A stretch of DNA of 64,000 bases, taken from the NCBI RefSeq assembly GCF_010093205.1, contig NZ_PDWN01000001.1:248001-312000 (forward strand), written 5' to 3'. Source of the stretch: Pseudoxanthomonas daejeonensis. Its GTDB lineage: Bacteria; Pseudomonadota; Gammaproteobacteria; Xanthomonadales; Xanthomonadaceae. The notes below the pieces were generated by a model, which worked only from the letters and a program-made list of their open reading frames with translations, was not told the DNA's origin and did not search any database. The stretch's first letter is position 1, and each line of letters starts with the position of its first letter. The translations under genes were made by a program, and so were the position numbers. This document shows, piece after piece, positions 17,251 through 26,350 of the stretch.

Positions 17251-18105
17251 TCAGGCTGCTTTCGGCGCACGCGCCACCAGGCGCAGGAACGGAACCGCGA
17301 CCAGCAGGTTCAGCAGCACCGACAGCAGCACCGCCGCCAGCGCCAGGCGATGTTCGGGGAAGGTGGTGGCGATCACGCCCAGGGCCACGCCGGGATGACG
17401 GGTCGCCGCGGCCAGCGCCAGCGCGGTCCGGTGCTCCGGCGAGGTGCCGCCCAGCAGGTGGCCTGCGGCCAGGCCGCCCAGGATCATCGCCAGCAAGGCC
17501 ACCAGCGTACCGCCGCCCAGCAGGCGCCACATCCCCGGCGCCATGATCGCCACCAGCGCCAGTGCGCAGAGGACGAGCAGCAACATGCCCGCCTTGCGCA
17601 GCGCGAGGGCCACCGCGAACGCGCGGTCGCGCAACAGGCGCTGCACGAGGAAGCCCAGCAGCATCGGCGCGCCGATCGTGAGCAGCAGGGTGATGGCCAC
17701 CCCGCCGGGGGAGATCCGCATTTCCAGGCCGAAGAGGGCTCCGAACAGGTGCAGCCCCAGCGGCATCACCACCAGGGAGGCCAGCGCGGCGGCCACCAGC
17801 AACCCGGTGGTGTAGGCAGCCTCGGCCCCGGCCTGCAGCTGGCGCCTGGGCAGCAAAGGCGGCACCGGCGACAGCGACAGGACCAGCAGGGCGATCTTCA
17901 CGTCCGGCTTGAAGTCGAAGTTGAGCATCAGGGCCAGGGCGATCGCGGGCACGACCACGAACATCGCCACGAACGCGCCAAGCCCCGCACGCCAATGCTG
18001 GAACATGTACCACGTGTCCTGCGGCCGGGAGCGCATCGCCATCGCCATCACGTTGAGGACGACGCTGGCCAGGACCAGCAGTTTCAGGACGGCGAGGAAC
18101 GACAT
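17251..18105 (-). CDS. Bile acid:sodium symporter (BASS) family transporter
   Basis: 284 residues from the ATG at 18105, with GGAG upstream. About 9 hydrophobic segments are present. The region SLSPVPPLLPRRQLQAG and, near the end, ALAAATRHPGVALGVIATTFPE match the conserved discontinuous-helix regions of BASS proteins, where sodium ligands lie. It is an inner-membrane secondary transporter of an organic anion; the substrate cannot be predicted. It is followed by the Old Yellow Enzyme gene and preceded by sir2 on the same strand. Confidence 0.75.
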   Translation of the reverse strand: MSFLAVLKLLVLASVVLNVMAMAMRSRPQDTWYMFQHWRAGLGAFVAMFVVVPAIALALMLNFDFKPDVKIALLVLSLSPVPPLLPRRQLQAGAEAAYTTGLLVAAALASLVVMPLGLHLFGALFGLEMRISPGGVAITLLLTIGAPMLLGFLVQRLLRDRAFAVALALRKAGMLLLVLCALALVAIMAPGMWRLLGGGTLVALLAMILGGLAAGHLLGGTSPEHRTALALAAATRHPGVALGVIATTFPEHRLALAAVLLSVLLNLLVAVPFLRLVARAPKAA

Positions 18106-18234
18106 GCGGTCTCCAGGTGGAGCAGGCCAGGCAGCCGGCATGCCGCCATGCGCGGATCGGCCGTCGACGGCCGGCGGCGTGTCGCACCGGATCATAGGCG
18201 GCAGCGGGTGCTGCCGGCCATCGCGCGGCTTGCC

Positions 18235-19107
18235 TCAGCCGGAGTCGCGCGCGACCCACCCGGCCAGCGCGGCCACGCAGTCGGCTTCCACCTTCAACGA
18301 CAGCAGCTCGTCGGCGCGGGTGCGGCCCAGGTTGAGTGCGGCGACCGGGATGCCCGCCTCGGCCGCCATCCGCGCGAAGCGCAGGCCCGAATAGACCATC
18401 AACGAGGAGCCGACCACCAGCATCGCGTCGCTGCGTCGCAGGTGCGCAACCGCCGCCTCCACGCGTGCCCGCGGCACGCTTTCGCCATAGAACACCACGT
18501 CCGGCTTGAGCAGGCCGCCGCAGCCCACGCAGCCGGGCACCTCGAAGCTGGCGAAGTCCACGCCGTCCAGGTCGGCATCGCCGTCGGGCGCGATCGCGGC
18601 GACATGTCGTTCCCAGCCGGGATTGCGCGCCAGCAGCCGCTGCTGCAATTCCTCGCGCGGATGGCGTGCGCCGCACCCCAGGCACACCACCTGGTCCAGG
18701 CGTCCGTGCAGGTCGATCACCGTGGCGCTGCCGGCCTGCTGGTGCAGGCCGTCCACGTTCTGGGTCACCAGCGCCTCGATCCGGCCTTCGCGCTCAAGCG
18801 TGGCCAGGGCACGGTGCGCGGGATTGGCCCGTGCGGTGGCGAAGCGCGGCCAGCCGGCCAGGCTGCGCGCCCAGTAGCGGCGCCGGGTCGCCGCCTCGCC
18901 GGTGAAGGCCTGGAAGGTCACCGGCTGCGGCCGTTTCCAGCCGCCTTCGGCATCGCGGTAGTCGGGAATGCCCGAGGGCGTGCTGCAGCCGGCGCCGGTG
19001 AGCACGAACAGCCGGCGGTGGCGCTGGACGAACGCGTTCAGCGCTTCGACCTGCACGGCCGTGGCGTTCGCGGCGGCGGTGGAGATCGCGTTGGTGGTAA
19101 TCGCCAT
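18235..19107 (-). CDS. NAD-dependent protein deacylase, Sir2 family
   Basis: 290 residues from the ATG at 19107; an in-frame ATG at 19167 with GAGGAG further upstream is an alternative start. NAD-binding motifs are VLTGAGCSTPSGIPDYRD and VTQNVDGLHQQAG. The catalytic His is in VIDLHGRL. The zinc site is formed by CLGC and CVGCGG, followed by LKPDVVFYGESVP and GSSLMVYSG. The enzyme removes acyl groups from lysine using NAD. It is divergent from class I aldolase, and a LacI-like palindrome lies between the two. Subclass (deacetylase or desuccinylase) is uncertain. Confidence 0.9.
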   Translation of the reverse strand: MAITTNAISTAAANATAVQVEALNAFVQRHRRLFVLTGAGCSTPSGIPDYRDAEGGWKRPQPVTFQAFTGEAATRRRYWARSLAGWPRFATARANPAHRALATLEREGRIEALVTQNVDGLHQQAGSATVIDLHGRLDQVVCLGCGARHPREELQQRLLARNPGWERHVAAIAPDGDADLDGVDFASFEVPGCVGCGGLLKPDVVFYGESVPRARVEAAVAHLRRSDAMLVVGSSLMVYSGLRFARMAAEAGIPVAALNLGRTRADELLSLKVEADCVAALAGWVARDSG

Positions 19108-19169
19108 GCCCCGGTGATGGGGCTTGCCCGCCGCGAGGGCAAGGCCGGATTCGCTCCGGGTGGCCATTG

Positions 19170-19181
19170 GACAGCGCTGTC
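19170..19181. promoter_or_regulatory. LacI-like palindrome in the sir2/aldolase region
   Basis: GACAGCGCTGTC is a perfect 12-bp palindrome with central CG, 75 bp before the aldolase start. It shares CAGCGCTGTC with the GH3 operator at 9638, which suggests the same or a related regulator. Confidence 0.4.
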
Positions 19182-19255
19182 TCCTCTTTTGATGCTGCGA
19201 CGCACGAGGCGGCGCGCTACCATTTCCATTCGCCCATCGCACAGGAACCAGCCGA

Positions 19256-20149
19256 GTGCCCATCCATCAGGAACAGAAGGACCGGATCGCCTCCGGCCAG
19301 GGTTTCATCGCCGCGCTCGACCAGAGCGGCGGCAGCACGCCCAAGGCGCTCCTGCTTTACGGCATCGAGGAGTCGGCCTATTCCAGCGACGCGGAGATGT
19401 TCGGCCTGGTCCACGCGATGCGCAGCCGCATCGTCACCAGCCCGGCGTTCACCGGCGAGCGCGTGCTTGGCGCGATCCTGTTCGAGCGCACGCTCGATGA
19501 CAGCTTCGGCGGGCAGGAAGCGGCGCACTACCTGTGGCAGACCAAGCAGGTCGTGCCGTTCCTGAAGATCGACAAGGGCCTGGAGGACGAGGTCGACGGC
19601 GTGCAGCGGCTCAAGCCGATCCCGGGCCTGGCCGAGCTGCTCGCACGGGCCAAGGCCAAGGGCGTGTTCGGCACCAAGGAGCGCTCGGTCATCAAGGCCA
19701 ACAACCCCGCCGGCATCGCTTCGGTGCTCGACCAGCAGTTCGAGCTGGGCCAGCAGGTGCTCGATGCGGGCCTGGTCCCGATCATCGAACCGGAAGTGGA
19801 CATCAAGGCGCCCGACAAGGCGGCGATCGAGGTCGAGCTGAAGAAGGGCCTGCTGGCGCGGCTGGACAAGGTCGACCCGGCCACGCCGGTCATCCTCAAG
19901 CTGACCCTGCCCAGCGTGGACGGCTACTTCAAGGAGCTGGTCGAGCATCCGTCCGTGCTCAAGGTGGTGGCGCTGTCGGGCGGCTACAGCCGCGACGACG
20001 CCAACGCGAAGCTGGCCCGGAACCCCGGCGTCATCGCCAGCTTCAGCCGCGCGCTGACCGAGGGGCTGAGCGCCCAGCAGGACGACGACAGCTTCAATCG
20101 CACCCTGGACGCGACGGTCGAATCGATCTACCGCGCCTCGATCGCCTGA
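19256..20149 (+). CDS. Class I fructose-bisphosphate aldolase
   Basis: 297 residues from a GTG at 19256 with AGGA upstream. Motifs of the bacterial class I enzyme are FIAALDQSGGSTPKALLLYG, ILFERTLDD, VVPFLKIDKGLEDE (Schiff-base region), GLVPIIEPEVDIKAP and VILKLTLPS with active-site Lys, and VVALSGGYSRDDAN. It splits fructose 1,6-bisphosphate into triose phosphates without a metal ion. The promoter region carries a LacI-like palindrome, so it may be regulated by sugar supply. It is a single gene, ended by a GC-rich hairpin. Confidence 0.92.
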   Translation: MPIHQEQKDRIASGQGFIAALDQSGGSTPKALLLYGIEESAYSSDAEMFGLVHAMRSRIVTSPAFTGERVLGAILFERTLDDSFGGQEAAHYLWQTKQVVPFLKIDKGLEDEVDGVQRLKPIPGLAELLARAKAKGVFGTKERSVIKANNPAGIASVLDQQFELGQQVLDAGLVPIIEPEVDIKAPDKAAIEVELKKGLLARLDKVDPATPVILKLTLPSVDGYFKELVEHPSVLKVVALSGGYSRDDANAKLARNPGVIASFSRALTEGLSAQQDDDSFNRTLDATVESIYRASIA

Positions 20150-20157
20150 GCATTGGC

Positions 20158-20184
20158 CGCCGCCGCGCCACGGCGTGGCGGCGG
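20158..20184 (+). terminator. GC-rich hairpin after the aldolase gene
   Basis: Inverted repeat CCGCCG-CG-CCAC / GTGGCGGCGG with a GGC loop, 9 bp past the stop. There is one two-base bulge and no T-run. Confidence 0.4.
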
Positions 20185-20291
20185 TCCACTACGCGCATCG
20201 CCTGTGCCACGCCATGCAGGCGCTCGCCAGGTCCGTGTGCTTGGCATCACCGGCACGCGGCGCGCCGCACCCCGCTGCTAGGCTGTAGCCC

Positions 20292-20507
20292 GTGAGCGAC
20301 GATCCTTCCCTTTCCGCGGCACGCCTCGCGGACGACCCGCGCCCGCAGCCGCCGGAAAAGCCGCTGCCACAGGAATGCTGCGAGAGCGGCTGCCCGATCT
20401 GCGTCTACGACCTCTATGCCGAGGCGCTGGAGGAATACCGGCAGGCGCTGGCCGCCTGGCTGCAGCGCCATCCGTCCGCCGGCGGCGAAACGCCCGCCCA
20501 CGGATAG
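20292..20507 (+). CDS. Small oxidoreductase-like (Oxidored-like) domain protein
   Basis: 71 residues from a GTG at 20292. A Pro-rich N-terminus leads to LPQECCESGCPICVYDLYAE, the Cys-rich signature of the Oxidored-like family, followed by an amphipathic helix. The four cysteines may bind a metal. The function of the family is not established. There is no Shine-Dalgarno site; TAGGCT ends 7 nt before the start, consistent with a leaderless message. The 212 bp after it (20508-20719) hold nothing I can assign. Confidence 0.75.
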   Translation: MSDDPSLSAARLADDPRPQPPEKPLPQECCESGCPICVYDLYAEALEEYRQALAAWLQRHPSAGGETPAHG

Positions 20508-20719
20508 GCCTGCGGTGTGGGTCGTGTAGATCGCACCCGTCGTTTCGACTCCCGCGCTTCCGCTGAGGGCAGTCGAACGCCGGCACCACCACTGCCGCGC
20601 TCGCGGGCCTTCGCCTGATGCTCGATTCAATGCGCCCGTAGCGCCTCGCCAGCGGATCGGCCTGCGCAATCGGCGTGCACGCCATTTCCGCCGCGGTTGC
20701 AGCGCTCCCCGGGCGGCGC

Positions 20720-21142
20720 CTAAGACGATGCGGGCACGGTGGCGGATGGCAGCGGTGGCGCCGGCGTCGGCTGGCCCAGAGGATCCAGCGCGATCATCAC
20801 GAAGCGGCCGCGCGTGCACAGCTTGCGTTCGCCGGTCAGCAGGTTCTCGGTGATGACCTCCACCTCCACGTTCATCGAGCTGCGCCCGACCTTGGCGATC
20901 GTGGCGACGACCTCGACCAGGTCACCCTTGTGGATGGGCTGGTTGAAGTCGACCTGCTCGGAACGGGCGGTGACCACGGTGCTGCGCGCCCAGCGCGAGG
21001 CGACGATGAAGGCGGCCATGTCCATCCACGCCAGCGCCTGTCCGCCGAACAGCGTGCCCAGGTGGTTGGTGTGGTCGGGGAAGACCATGTGCAGCAGACG
21101 CGCCTCGACCGGGCGCGACTCGGGGCTCGGGACTTCTGACAT
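20720..21142 (-). CDS. Acyl-CoA thioesterase, hotdog fold (YciA-like)
   Basis: 140 residues from the ATG at 21142 with AGGAG 7 nt upstream. The hotdog pattern is clear: MVFPDHTNHLGTLFGGQALAW with the catalytic-type Asn/His and the Asp that follows (MDMAAF), then VDFNQPIHKGDLVEV. It hydrolyses acyl-CoA thioesters to free acids and CoA. The last 20 residues are a Pro/Ser-rich tail. The REP tandem array lies directly upstream, so its promoter is within or before the repeats. Confidence 0.85.
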   Translation of the reverse strand: MSEVPSPESRPVEARLLHMVFPDHTNHLGTLFGGQALAWMDMAAFIVASRWARSTVVTARSEQVDFNQPIHKGDLVEVVATIAKVGRSSMNVEVEVITENLLTGERKLCTRGRFVMIALDPLGQPTPAPPLPSATVPASS

Positions 21143-21228
21143 CGGGTGCTCCTGCGCGGGTACGGCCTCCCGGACCAGCGTAACGCAAGCCCGGATCACG
21201 GTGGCGTATCGGCGCTGCCGTTTCCCAT

Positions 21229-21779
21229 GGGCCTAAAGTTCGTTCTACAGGGGCCTTCGCTGCACCCGCTGTTGTAGGAGCGGGCATGACCGCGACACCG
21301 GCACCTCGGAACCTCCGCGGCGTCGCCTGTGTCCACGGCGTCGGCTTCGCGGCCTGAAGTCCGCTCCTGCAGAGGCATCGCTGCACCCGCTGTTGTAGGG
21401 GCGGGCATGACCGCGACACCGGCACCTCGGAACCTCCGCGGCGTCGCCCGTGTCCACGGCGTCGGCTTCGCGGCCTGAAGTCCGCTCCTACAGAGGCATC
21501 GCTGCACCCGCTGTTGTAGGAGCGGGCATGACCGCGACACCGGCACCCTCGGAACCTCCGCGGCGTCGCCTGTGTCCACGGCGTCGACTTCGCGGCCTGA
21601 AGTCCGCTCCTGCAGAGGCATCGCTGCACCCGCTGTTGTAGGAGCGGGCATGACCGCGACACCGGCACCCTCGGAATCTCCGCGGCGTCGCCTGTGTCCA
21701 CGGCGTCGACTTCGCGGCCTGAAGTCCGCTCCTGCAGGGGTTCGTTTCACCCGTTATAGGAGCGGGCATGACCGCGGCT
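21229..21779. repeat. Tandem array of a ~121-bp unit built from two inverted GTAG repeats
   Basis: About 4.5 copies. The marker GCTGCACCCGCTGTTGTAGG starts at 21259, 21380, 21501 and 21623 (spacing 121, 121, 122), with a degenerate fifth copy near 21741. Each unit contains GTAGGAGCGGGCATGACCGC and, facing it, GCGGCCTGAAGTCCGCTCCT. Units differ by single bases (CGTCGG versus CGTCGA; one A-to-G in the GTAG head). It fills most of the 636-bp gap 21143-21778 and abuts the stop codon of the serine hydrolase. Confidence 0.85.
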
Positions 21780-23074
21780 CAGACGTCGAACGCGAGCAGG
21801 TCCAGGCCGGTGGCCGCGCGCACGACCCGGCGGTACAGCACGTTGCCGTTCGTGGCGTTGGTCGACACCACGATCGCGCGCTGCCGCGCGACGTCGCCCA
21901 GGGCGAAACTCTTGAAGATGCCGCCGTTGCTGCCCGAGTGGTAGAACACCGGCCCGCGCATCGTCGACTCCAGGTTCCAGCCCAGGCCCTTGTCGGTCCA
22001 GCGGCCCGGCACCTCGATCTGCCTTGCCAGCATCGCCGCGCGCGTGGCCGGGCGCAGCTCCCAGGCCGCGGGCTGGTCGTGCACCATCAGCGCCATGAAG
22101 CGGGCGTAGTCCTGGATCGTGCAACGCAGGCTGGCGGCCGCGTTGGCGAGGATGTCGGCGGGCCATGCAACCAGTCCCGCCGGCGCGATCGCCTGCACCT
22201 GCGGCAGCGCGCGCGCGGCATCCGCGTAGCGCCAGTCCGACAGCGCCGTGCCGGTGCGATCGGCCAGCACCTGCGCAGCGCTCCACTGCTCGCGCAGCAT
22301 CTGCGGCGGCATGTCCTCGCTCCCGCCAGGCTCCACGGTCGCGTCCGGCGCGCGGTGGCCGTAGACCGACCGCTCCGCCAGCGCCGGACTCCAGGCGTAG
22401 CTGCTGTCGCGCATGCCGGCCGGCTCGAACAGCAGGCGCCGCATCGTTGCGTCCAGGCTCTCACCGGTGACCGTCTCGACCACGCGCTGCAGCCAGACGA
22501 ACGCTTCACCGGAATAGTCGATGCGCGTCCCTGGCTTTACCGACGGCACCAGTGCTTCGTGCGCCGGGTCCTTGCGCCAGTCCGGCAGTCCCGTGGAATG
22601 GCGCAGCACGTCGCGCACGCTGATCGACTCCACCCACGCCCTGGCCTCGCCGCCACCCAGGTATTCCGGGCGCACGTAGTCCACCAGCGGCTGGTCCAGC
22701 GACAGCTCGCCGCGGTCGACCAGTTGCAGTACTGCGTAGGCGAACACCGGCTTGCTGAGCGAAGCCACCTCGAACAGGGTCGCGTCGGTGACCGGCGTAC
22801 GCCGCTGCGCATGCGTGACCCCGAACCCGCGCGACCAGGCCAACGCGCCGCGCTCGACGACGGCTATTCCGATCCCGGGCACGCCCAGCGCCTGCATCTG
22901 CCGTGGCAGGTCATCGAGGAATGCCGGTGACGGTATCCAGTCCGCATCGTCGTCGCGGCGTGGCGCGGCCCATAGGCCCGCGGGGGCCGCACCCAGTGCC
23001 AGCAGGCCCAGGCCCGAGCCCAGCAACCGGCGACGGGACGCAAGAAGACGTGTGTCGCGGGGATCGATGCGCAT
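21779..23074 (-). CDS. Serine hydrolase, class C beta-lactamase / esterase family
   Basis: 431 residues. The N-terminus SRRRLLGSGLGLLALGAAP looks like a Tat signal, so the enzyme is exported. Active-site motifs are VASLSKPV (Ser105, Lys108), the Tyr motif IDYSGEAF (Tyr187; YSG rather than YxN) and FYHSGSNGG in place of KTG. These are typical of the broad penicillin-binding esterase/D-aminopeptidase-like family rather than of resistance beta-lactamases. The substrate is not predictable. Its 3' end touches the REP array. Confidence 0.85.
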   Translation of the reverse strand: MRIDPRDTRLLASRRRLLGSGLGLLALGAAPAGLWAAPRRDDDADWIPSPAFLDDLPRQMQALGVPGIGIAVVERGALAWSRGFGVTHAQRRTPVTDATLFEVASLSKPVFAYAVLQLVDRGELSLDQPLVDYVRPEYLGGGEARAWVESISVRDVLRHSTGLPDWRKDPAHEALVPSVKPGTRIDYSGEAFVWLQRVVETVTGESLDATMRRLLFEPAGMRDSSYAWSPALAERSVYGHRAPDATVEPGGSEDMPPQMLREQWSAAQVLADRTGTALSDWRYADAARALPQVQAIAPAGLVAWPADILANAAASLRCTIQDYARFMALMVHDQPAAWELRPATRAAMLARQIEVPGRWTDKGLGWNLESTMRGPVFYHSGSNGGIFKSFALGDVARQRAIVVSTNATNGNVLYRRVVRAATGLDLLAFDV

Positions 23075-23166
23075 GACCCATTGGAGCCGCTCGCCAGCCG
23101 CGCTTCAAGCACCGGCCACGCCCGGCCTCGTTGCGTGGCCGCATTGCCCACGGCTAGGCTGCGGGC

Positions 23167-25215
23167 ATGAAACCACTTCGTGTCCTCGCGCTGGTCGCGG
23201 CCATCGCCTCCGCCTCCCTGTCCCCGGCCTTCGCAAAGGAGGCCTTGAAGGCGGAGGACATCTACGCCCTCTCGATGGTGACCGACCCGGTGGTCGCGCC
23301 GGACGGCAGGCGCGTGCTTTTCACCCGCGCCACCTTCGACAGGGCGAAGGACCGCCGCACCGGCGAGCTGTGGCTGGCCCACCTGGACCAACAGGGTACG
23401 GTCGTCGACAAGCGCCTGCTGGTGGGTCGCGACATGGCCCCGCGTGGCGCGGCGTTCTCGCCCGATGGGCGTCGCCTCGCCTACATCGCCAACTCCATCG
23501 ACAAGCCGCAGATCTTCGTGATGGTGCTGGCCGATGGGGTGGGCCAGCCCTTGACGACGGGCGACCTGGACCCGGGCAGCCTGCGCTGGTCGCCCGATGG
23601 CACGCGCATCGCCTTCATCGGCCGCGAGGCCGCCAAGCCCGCATCCATCCCCGGCATGCCCGAGAAGCCCGAGGGCAGCGATGCGGCCGCGGATGCCAAG
23701 ATCATCACCGACCTGTTCTGGCGCGCCGATGGCGCCGGAGAGGTCAAACCGGGGGCCCGCCACCCGTACGTGGTGGACGTGGCTAACGCCACGGTCACGC
23801 GCCTGACCCAGGGCGACACCCACCAGGTCGACGACGAAGGCGTTGCCTGGATGGCGGACGGCAGGCACGTGGTCGGCAGCTACACCGCCGATCCGATCAA
23901 CGGCCCGCTGGAGACCGACCTCTACCTGTACGACGCCGCTGGCAAGGCCCCGAAGAAACGGCTGACGTCACGCGCCGGCCGCGAATTTGCCCCGGAAGTC
24001 TCGCCCGACGGCCGACGCCTCGCCTTCCTCGGCAGCGAAGCCTCCACCGGCTTCTACGACATGCCGCGCCTGTGGACGACCACGCCGGCGCCTGGCGCAC
24101 CCGTCCAGGCCCTCGCCGCCGACCTCGACCGCCCGGTGGCGGGAATCGCGTGGCGCGAAGATGGCGCGGCCATCCACGCCCTGTACAACGACCAGGGCGT
24201 GCAGCGCATCGCGACCATCGATGCCGCCACGGGTGAGCGCACGCCAGTCGTGCCTGTCGTCGGCGGCACGCGGCTCTACCTGCCTTCGTCAGGCGGCCAG
24301 TTCTCCGCCGCGCACGGCACCTTCGCCTATACCTCCGCGTTCACCGACCGGCCCGCCGGGCTGGGCGTGAGCCGCGGCAATGGCGAGAGCGGTGCCATCG
24401 ATTTCAACCGGGCATGGGCCGACAGCAGGACACCTGCGCGGATCGAATCGCTGACCGTGGCCAGTCGTGCCGACGGCCTGCCGGTGCAGGGCTGGATCGC
24501 CTTTCCGCCCGATTTCAAACCCGGCAAGCGCTATCCCCTGATCCTGGACATCCACGGCGGACCAAACACCGACTACGGGCCGTTCTTCTCGATCACGCAC
24601 GGCCTCTATGCGGCGGCGGGCTATATCGTCGTGTTCGCCAATCCGCGCGGCTCGATCGGCTACGGCGACCGTTTCGCCAATGCGATCACCAACGCCTATC
24701 CGGGCCAGGACCACGACGACCTGATGTCGCTCCTGGACGAGGTGGCCCGGCGTCCCTATGCCGACGCGAAGAACCTGTTCATCGGCGGCGGCTCGGGAGG
24801 CGGCGTGCTGACCTTGTGGGCCATCGGCAAGGAGCCGGACAAGTTCCGCGCGGCCGTGGCGCTGCGGCCGGTGGTGGACTGGACCGACCAGGCCACCACC
24901 GCAGACTTTTCTTCTTTCTTCATGAAGCACTGGATGGGCGCCACGCCCTGGGACAAGCCTGACCTCTACTTCCAGCGCTCGCCCTTCAGCCTGGCCGTCC
25001 AGGTGAAGACGCCAACCATGCTGATCACCGGCGAGCAGGATTTCCGCACCCCGATCAGCCAGACCGAGCAGATGTTCGGCGCGCTGAAGATGCGCGGGGT
25101 GGAGGTCGAGATGATCCGCCTGCCCGGCGCCGGCCATGGCATGGGCAGGCCGAGCCAGTGGTTGCAGTCGGTGCTGGCGCCGATCGACTTCTTCGAACGG
25201 CACAAGGCGGAATAG
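23167..25215 (+). CDS. S9-family prolyl oligopeptidase-type serine peptidase
   Basis: 682 residues with a signal peptide (cleavage near AFA-KE, residue 24). A seven-bladed propeller region (about 35-410, with repeated SPDGRR units) precedes an alpha/beta-hydrolase domain. The triad is Ser543 in GGGSGGGVL, Asp625 in GEQDFRTP and His657 in GAGHGM. Such acylaminoacyl- or dipeptidyl-peptidases trim oligopeptides in the periplasm. TAGGCT ends 6 nt before the ATG with no Shine-Dalgarno sequence, so a leaderless mRNA is likely. It is convergent with nrdB, 12 bp away. Confidence 0.9.
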   Translation: MKPLRVLALVAAIASASLSPAFAKEALKAEDIYALSMVTDPVVAPDGRRVLFTRATFDRAKDRRTGELWLAHLDQQGTVVDKRLLVGRDMAPRGAAFSPDGRRLAYIANSIDKPQIFVMVLADGVGQPLTTGDLDPGSLRWSPDGTRIAFIGREAAKPASIPGMPEKPEGSDAAADAKIITDLFWRADGAGEVKPGARHPYVVDVANATVTRLTQGDTHQVDDEGVAWMADGRHVVGSYTADPINGPLETDLYLYDAAGKAPKKRLTSRAGREFAPEVSPDGRRLAFLGSEASTGFYDMPRLWTTTPAPGAPVQALAADLDRPVAGIAWREDGAAIHALYNDQGVQRIATIDAATGERTPVVPVVGGTRLYLPSSGGQFSAAHGTFAYTSAFTDRPAGLGVSRGNGESGAIDFNRAWADSRTPARIESLTVASRADGLPVQGWIAFPPDFKPGKRYPLILDIHGGPNTDYGPFFSITHGLYAAAGYIVVFANPRGSIGYGDRFANAITNAYPGQDHDDLMSLLDEVARRPYADAKNLFIGGGSGGGVLTLWAIGKEPDKFRAAVALRPVVDWTDQATTADFSSFFMKHWMGATPWDKPDLYFQRSPFSLAVQVKTPTMLITGEQDFRTPISQTEQMFGALKMRGVEVEMIRLPGAGHGMGRPSQWLQSVLAPIDFFERHKAE

Positions 25216-25227
25216 GACCCGGCGCGC

Positions 25228-26247
25228 TCAGAACGCGTGGTCGAAACCGACCTCGCCCTGCACGCCGACCTGGTAGGCCGACACCCGGCGCTCGAAGAAG
25301 TTGGTCAACTCCTGCACGTCCTGCAGCTCCATGAACGGCAACGGGTTGCGCACGTCGTAGCGGCGCGGCATGCCCAGCTTGGCGAAGTGCTGGTCGGCGC
25401 AGTGCTGCAGGTACTGGCGCATGTCGCGCGTGGAGATGCCGGCCACGCCGCCCGACAGCACGTCCTCGGCGAACTGCACTTCGCATTCGATCGCCTCTTC
25501 CAGCATGTCGTAGACCTGCTGCTGCATCCGGTCGTCGAACAGGTCCGGCTCCTCCTCGCGCACGGTGCGCACGCACTCGAACGCGAATTCCATGTGGCAG
25601 CTCTCGTCGCGGAACACCCAGTTGGTGCCGCTGGCCAGGCCCGGCAGCAGGCCGCGCGAACGGAAGTAGTAGACGTAGGCGAACGCGGCGAAGAAGAACA
25701 GGCCCTCGATGCACGCGGCGAAGCAGATCTGGTTGAGCAGGAACTGGCGGCGCTGCTCGCGGGTCTCGATCCGGCGCAGGTCCTGGATGGAGTCGATCCA
25801 CTTGAAGCAGAAGTCGGCCTTCTTCTTGATCGCCGGGATGTTCTCCACCGCGGCGAACGCCTTGAAGCGCTCGGACGGGTCGGGCAGGTAGTTGTCGAGC
25901 AGGGTCAGGTAGAACTGCACGTGCAGCGCTTCCTCGTAGAGCTGGCGCGACAGGTACATGCGCGCCTCGGGCGCGTTGAGGTGCTGGTACAGGTTCAGCA
26001 CCAGGTTGTTGGACACGATCGAATCGCCGGTGGCGAAGAACGCGACCAGGCGGTGGATCAGGTGCTGGTCGGCCGGCGTCATCTTCGAATGCAGGTCGGA
26101 GATGTCGATCTGGAAATTGATCTCCTCCACCGTCCAGGTGTTCTTGATCGCGTCGCGATACATGTCATAGAACTGCGGGTAGCGCATCGGGCGCAGGGTC
26201 AGTTCGAAACCGGGGTCGAGCAGCATCTGGCGGTTGTGGGTGGACAT
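25228..26247 (-). CDS. nrdB: Ribonucleotide reductase class I, beta (radical) subunit
   Basis: 339 residues. Ferritin-like fold with the di-iron ligands and radical Tyr seen in QLYEEALHVQFY (Glu106, His109, Tyr113, spaced as Glu115/His118/Tyr122 of E. coli), and later FACIEGLFFF and RDESCHMEF. It generates the tyrosyl radical used by NrdA to reduce ribonucleotides. It is last in the minus-strand cluster nrdA - small ORF - nrdB and so falls under the cobalamin riboswitch upstream of nrdA, if it is co-transcribed. Confidence 0.95.
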   Translation of the reverse strand: MSTHNRQMLLDPGFELTLRPMRYPQFYDMYRDAIKNTWTVEEINFQIDISDLHSKMTPADQHLIHRLVAFFATGDSIVSNNLVLNLYQHLNAPEARMYLSRQLYEEALHVQFYLTLLDNYLPDPSERFKAFAAVENIPAIKKKADFCFKWIDSIQDLRRIETREQRRQFLLNQICFAACIEGLFFFAAFAYVYYFRSRGLLPGLASGTNWVFRDESCHMEFAFECVRTVREEEPDLFDDRMQQQVYDMLEEAIECEVQFAEDVLSGGVAGISTRDMRQYLQHCADQHFAKLGMPRRYDVRNPLPFMELQDVQELTNFFERRVSAYQVGVQGEVGFDHAF

Positions 26248-26350
26248 CGTGTCTGGGTTCTCTGCGAGGGGAACGGCGCGAGGTCGGCACGTCCATGTGC
26301 CTGGAACATCCCTGTTCCGCTTCCTGCCCGTTCCCGTGGTCGGTCGAAGG

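Noticed and set aside
21229-21779. Possible CRISPR array
   Set aside because: The repeat period is 121-122 bp and the whole unit is repeated, with no unique spacers and no cas genes; the building block is a GTAG-type REP element.
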